DNA of 60,945 bases from Clostridia bacterium 41_269. GTDB taxonomy: Bacteria; Bacillota; DTU086. The notes under the pieces were generated by a model. It was not told the DNA's origin. It made no database searches and saw only the letters and a list, made by a program, of their open reading frames with translations. The DNA is taken from contig LGEZ01000012.1 in assembly GCA_001508005.1 (NCBI GenBank), positions 1 to 60,945 of the forward strand, read 5' to 3'. The translations under genes were made by a program, and so were the position numbers. Positions 57,938 to 60,945 of this stretch are shown here, piece by piece (position 1 is the stretch's first letter; each line of letters begins with the position of its first letter).

Positions 57938-59750
57938 TCAGCTGTTTCTCAAAAACTCACTTAGCAATTTACTCCCTGGAATTATGACAGTTGTAGGACG
58001 CCCATGGGGACATGTTAATGGGTTCTCTAAAGAAAAAAGTTTATTTACTAAAGCCTCCATTTCTTCAAAGTTCATTTTTTTTACCCGCTTTAACTGAAGT
58101 TCTGCAGGCCATCTTTTTTATAAAATCCTCTTTATCTATTTTTCTCCCTTTATTTTTCTCCTCAGCTAATTCATCAATTATATCAAGAAAAAAAACATCA
58201 GCTGTTTGTTTTTCTAGAAAAACAGGAACTTCTCTCAATATAAATGAACTTCCACCAAAATGTTCTACTTTAAAACCAAGTTCTGAAAGATCATTTTTTA
58301 GTTCATCAACAACTGCTGTTTGGGAAGGAGATAACTCAAGTTTTTTAGGGAACACAAGCTGCCTTGCTGCTAAATTTTCCTTTTTAGAATACTCTTCATA
58401 TTTAATTCTTTCATGGGCAGCATGTTGGTCTATAATATACAAATCTTTTCCATATGAACATATAATAAATGAAGCATTATGTTGTCCAATTACCCGTGGG
58501 GTTTCTGCAGTATATTCTAACTGTACCTCTTTGAAAACAATATTATTATCATTATCTTTCTTCGAAAAATCTGTTATGCATTCATTGATAAATTCATTTA
58601 ATTCTTTTATTTGAGAAGTCTTATTATTAAGATATTTCATTTTTAACTGAAAATTTTCTTCTTTTATGTCTACTTTACCATTAGTTTCTTCTTTCCCAAT
58701 CTTATTTACATTAAATTTCTCGTTTTTAAAATCAGCGGAAAAAGTTTTTAACTCAGAAAACCTGCTTTTAAATAAATTTTTTCTAACTGAATTTTTAATA
58801 AATTCAATTATTTTGTTCTCATCTTTAATTCGCACCGTATTTTTTGTTGGATCTACATTAACATCAATAAGATGATTATCAATATTTAATGACAAAACAG
58901 CCATAGGAAATCTATTTTTAGGAATCAAAGTGTAGTAAGCATCATCAACAGCTTTTCTCAAAATTTTGTTTGCAACCCACCTTTTGTTAATGTAAAAATA
59001 TTGATATTTATGAGATCCCTTAGTGTAAAAAGGTTTTGATATAAATCCACTAAGAATCCATGAACTCTCCTTTTCATTAACCTCAATCATATTTTCAACG
59101 GCTTCAAAACCGAAAATTTCTGCAATACAATCAAGAAGTCTGCCATTACCAGCAGTCTGATAAATAATACTGCCGTTATTTACCAAGCGAAATGAAATAT
59201 CTGGAAATCCTAAGGCATATCTGGTGACAGTTTCATTCACAAAATAAGTTTCTTTAGAAATGCTTTTTAGGAATTTTTTTCTGGCAGGTGTATTAAAAAA
59301 TAAATTTTCAACTTCAACAGTAGTGCCATCAGAGCAGCCCACAGCAGAAAAACTTTTCATTTTTCCACCCTCAACTTCCAATCGATAGCCTTGAGCTGAC
59401 CCCTTATACTTGCTAGTTATTATCATTTTTGCAACAGCAGCAATGCTGGCTAATGCTTCACCCCTAAAACCCATGGTCTTTATAAAACTAAGTTCCTCAA
59501 AGCTTTTTAGCTTACTTGTTGCATGGCGAAGATACGACAGCTTTATATCATGCTCATCCATGCCACAACCGTTATCACTCACTTTAATTTTTTCAATTCC
59601 CCCAGAATAAATTTCAACATAAATGCGGGAACTTCCGGCATCAATAGAATTTTCAATTAATTCTTTGACTACTGAAGCTGGATTTACAACAATTTCCCCT
59701 GCTGCAATTTTGTTTGATACAGCAGGGTCCAATATTATAATGCTGCCCAA
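57938..59750 (-). pseudogene. mutL: DNA mismatch repair protein MutL, frameshifted near the C-terminus
   Basis: N-terminal GHKL ATPase: IAAGEIVVNPASVVKELIEN near 16, DNGCGM and GFRGEALASI. The C-terminal endonuclease domain begins with DQHAAHERIKYEEY and reaches ACRTSVKAGKK, then meets a run of eight A (plus T8 at 58075-58082) and stops at 58065 after NEL. Removing one A restores MNFEEMEALVNK through CPHGRPTTVIIPG to TGA at 57938 (about 604 codons). The lost tail holds the zinc-site motif CPHGRP required for nicking. TTG 59750 after GGGGTG gives the usual start. Whether the defect is biological or a read error is unresolved. Confidence 0.88.
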
Positions 59751-59755
59751 TAATA

Positions 59756-60856
59756 TCACCCCAATACTTTTAAGCTCCTCACTTTTTTCTGCAGTTCATC
59801 TAACGTACTAATTGCCTGAAGTGGAGTTATGTTCAATAGATCCAATTTTTCAATCTCTTCCAGAAGTTTTTTAACATCTTTCCACCTATCTTCTTTTATA
59901 TCAAGATCTTTCTTTTTTTCTGAGATTTCTAGAGCATTTGTATTAAAACTTTTTTCCTCAAGCTGCATTAATATTTCCTCTGCCCGTCTAATAATTTCCT
60001 GAGGTAGACCAGCTAATCGAGCAACTTGAATCCCATAACTTTTATCAGTACCACCAGGTACAACTTTATGCAGAAATACTATCCCATCATCTTTTTCTTG
60101 AGCAGTTACATTAAAATTTTTTACACCCGGCAAATAATTTTCCAATGCTGTAAGCTCATGATAATGTGTTGCAAATAGGGTTTTAGATTTATTTTTATTT
60201 GCTATATATTCAACTATTGCCCATGCCAGACTTAGTCCATCATAAGTACTTGTCCCTCTTCCCACTTCATCCAGAAGCACAAGACTTTGGGATGTAGCGT
60301 TATTAATAATATTGGAAACTTCATTCATTTCAACTAAAAAAGTACTTTGACCTGTTGCTATATCATCTGAAGCCCCAATTCTAGTAAATATTTTATCTAC
60401 AATGGGAAGCTCTGCACTTTCTGCTGGTACTAAGCTACCCATTTGAGCCATAATGCAGATCAAAGCATTCTGACGAAGGTACGTGGATTTACCAGACATA
60501 TTGGGCCCGGTAAGTATAATTATCCTTTGATCTTCACTATTTAGTTCCAAATCATTGGGTACAAAATTCTCCTCTCCTACAGCCTGTTCAACAACTGGAT
60601 GTCTCCCTTTCACTATCTTTATTGCTTTTATATCTTTACTGATATTAGGTTTTACATAATTGTAGATTGCTGCAGCTTCTCCAAGAGAACACAAAGCATC
60701 CAGTTCTGCTAAGCTAAGTGCTGACTGCTGTATCTCCTCAATGTACTTTGCTACAAAACTTTTTAGATTATTAAAAATTTCTATTTCCAACCTGCTTAGT
60801 CTTTCTTCTGCGCTTAATACAGTATTTTCATAATCCTTTAACTCTTTAGTTATATA
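59756..60856 (-). pseudogene. mutS: DNA mismatch repair protein MutS, 3' part only, interrupted by an insertion
   Basis: The remaining 366 codons begin YITKELKDYENTVLSAEERL, about residue 500 of a normal 860-aa MutS, and continue through Walker A TGPNMSGKSTYLRQ, the LLDEVGRGTSTYDGLSLAWA Walker B block, TLFATHYHEL and the C-terminal helices. Upstream, homology ends abruptly at 60857 where a sequence resembling an IS terminus begins. The 5' part (mismatch recognition and clamp domains) is outside the window or lost. The remnant lacks the DNA-mismatch domain. Confidence 0.9.
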
Positions 60857-60857
60857 T

Positions 60858-60945
60858 CAGACTGTCGACAAAACCGCTTTTATGCTGTAAGGCATAGAAG
60901 CGGTTTTTATTATAACATCACATAAATTATTAAATAAATTGGTTA
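60858..60945. mobile_element. Probable insertion-sequence end inserted in mutS
   Basis: The sequence beginning CAGACTGTCGACAAAA has the look of an IS terminal repeat (IS1182-like ends are my best guess). It is followed by a strong hairpin (60870-60908), a feature that shields transposase genes from outside transcription. It begins exactly where the MutS frame is lost and runs off the window. No transposase frame is visible in the 88 nt available. Confidence 0.55.
60870..60908. terminator. Hairpin terminator inside the IS-like end
   Basis: AAAACCGCTT-T-TATGC pairs with GCATA-G-AAGCGGTTTT around a 6-nt loop, with A and T runs on both sides. It would block transcription across the junction in either direction. 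Confidence 0.7.

Overview
The window is about 61 kb of low-GC DNA from an endospore-forming, anaerobic-type Firmicute (Clostridia grade). I infer this from the dipicolinate synthase pair, SpoVK, YtvI-like, YlxY and YlmC sporulation genes, CodY, HslUV, a LexA/YneA SOS pair, an 8Fe ferredoxin and an RCKP-type rubredoxin-like mini-protein. The species cannot be named from the sequence. An arylacetate-CoA ligase and acetyl-CoA synthetase beside an OxlT-type transporter suggest organic-acid metabolism.

Layout. (1) 1-1.3 kb: a broken gene end, an unknown 145-aa protein and degraded DNA. (2) 1.3-2.8 kb, minus strand: a phenylacetate-CoA ligase-like gene behind an attenuator-like leader with a possible 20-aa leader peptide. 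(3) 2.8-8.6 kb, minus: dapB-dpaA-dpaB-asd-lysC-dapA, a complete route from aspartate to dihydro- and dipicolinate. (4) 8.6-23 kb, minus: the classic block rimP-nusA-rnpM-infB-rbfA-nrnA-truB-ribF-rpsO-pnp-ylxY-dacF-M16 peptidase-dUTPase-ylmC. (5) 23-34.9 kb, minus: rpsB-tsf-pyrH-frr-PASTA-ferredoxin-uppS-cdsA-ytvI-dxr-rseP-ispG-proS-glycosyltransferase. (6) 35-43.3 kb, minus: dprA-topA-trmFO-xerC-hslV-hslU-codY. (7) 43.5-52.9 kb, mixed strands: comM, four tRNAs, a phasin-like gene, acs plus transporter, a CBS protein, RCKP, DUF4321 and yneA/lexA. (8) 52.9-60.9 kb, minus: mutS-mutL-miaA-hfq-spoVK-ynbB-glnA. The order strongly resembles Bacillus subtilis, with ylxQ, ylxP, polC and glnR absent from their usual places.

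The most striking pattern is loss of mismatch repair. mutS is cut at about codon 500 by what looks like the end of an insertion sequence at 60858. mutL carries one extra base in an A8 run that puts the conserved CPHGRP tail out of frame. Two other genes, the M16 peptidase (T8) and the OxlT-like transporter (G7), each carry exactly one extra base in a homopolymer. Either this is a natural hypermutator showing the signature of MMR loss, or the read technology over-called homopolymers. The IS interruption of mutS does not depend on homopolymer calling.

Other points of interest are two look-alike attenuator leaders in front of dapB and the phenylacetate-CoA ligase gene, a truB gene whose only well-placed start codon is ATT, a glutamine synthetase homologue with altered active-site residues, and structured leaders in front of rpsO and rpsB.
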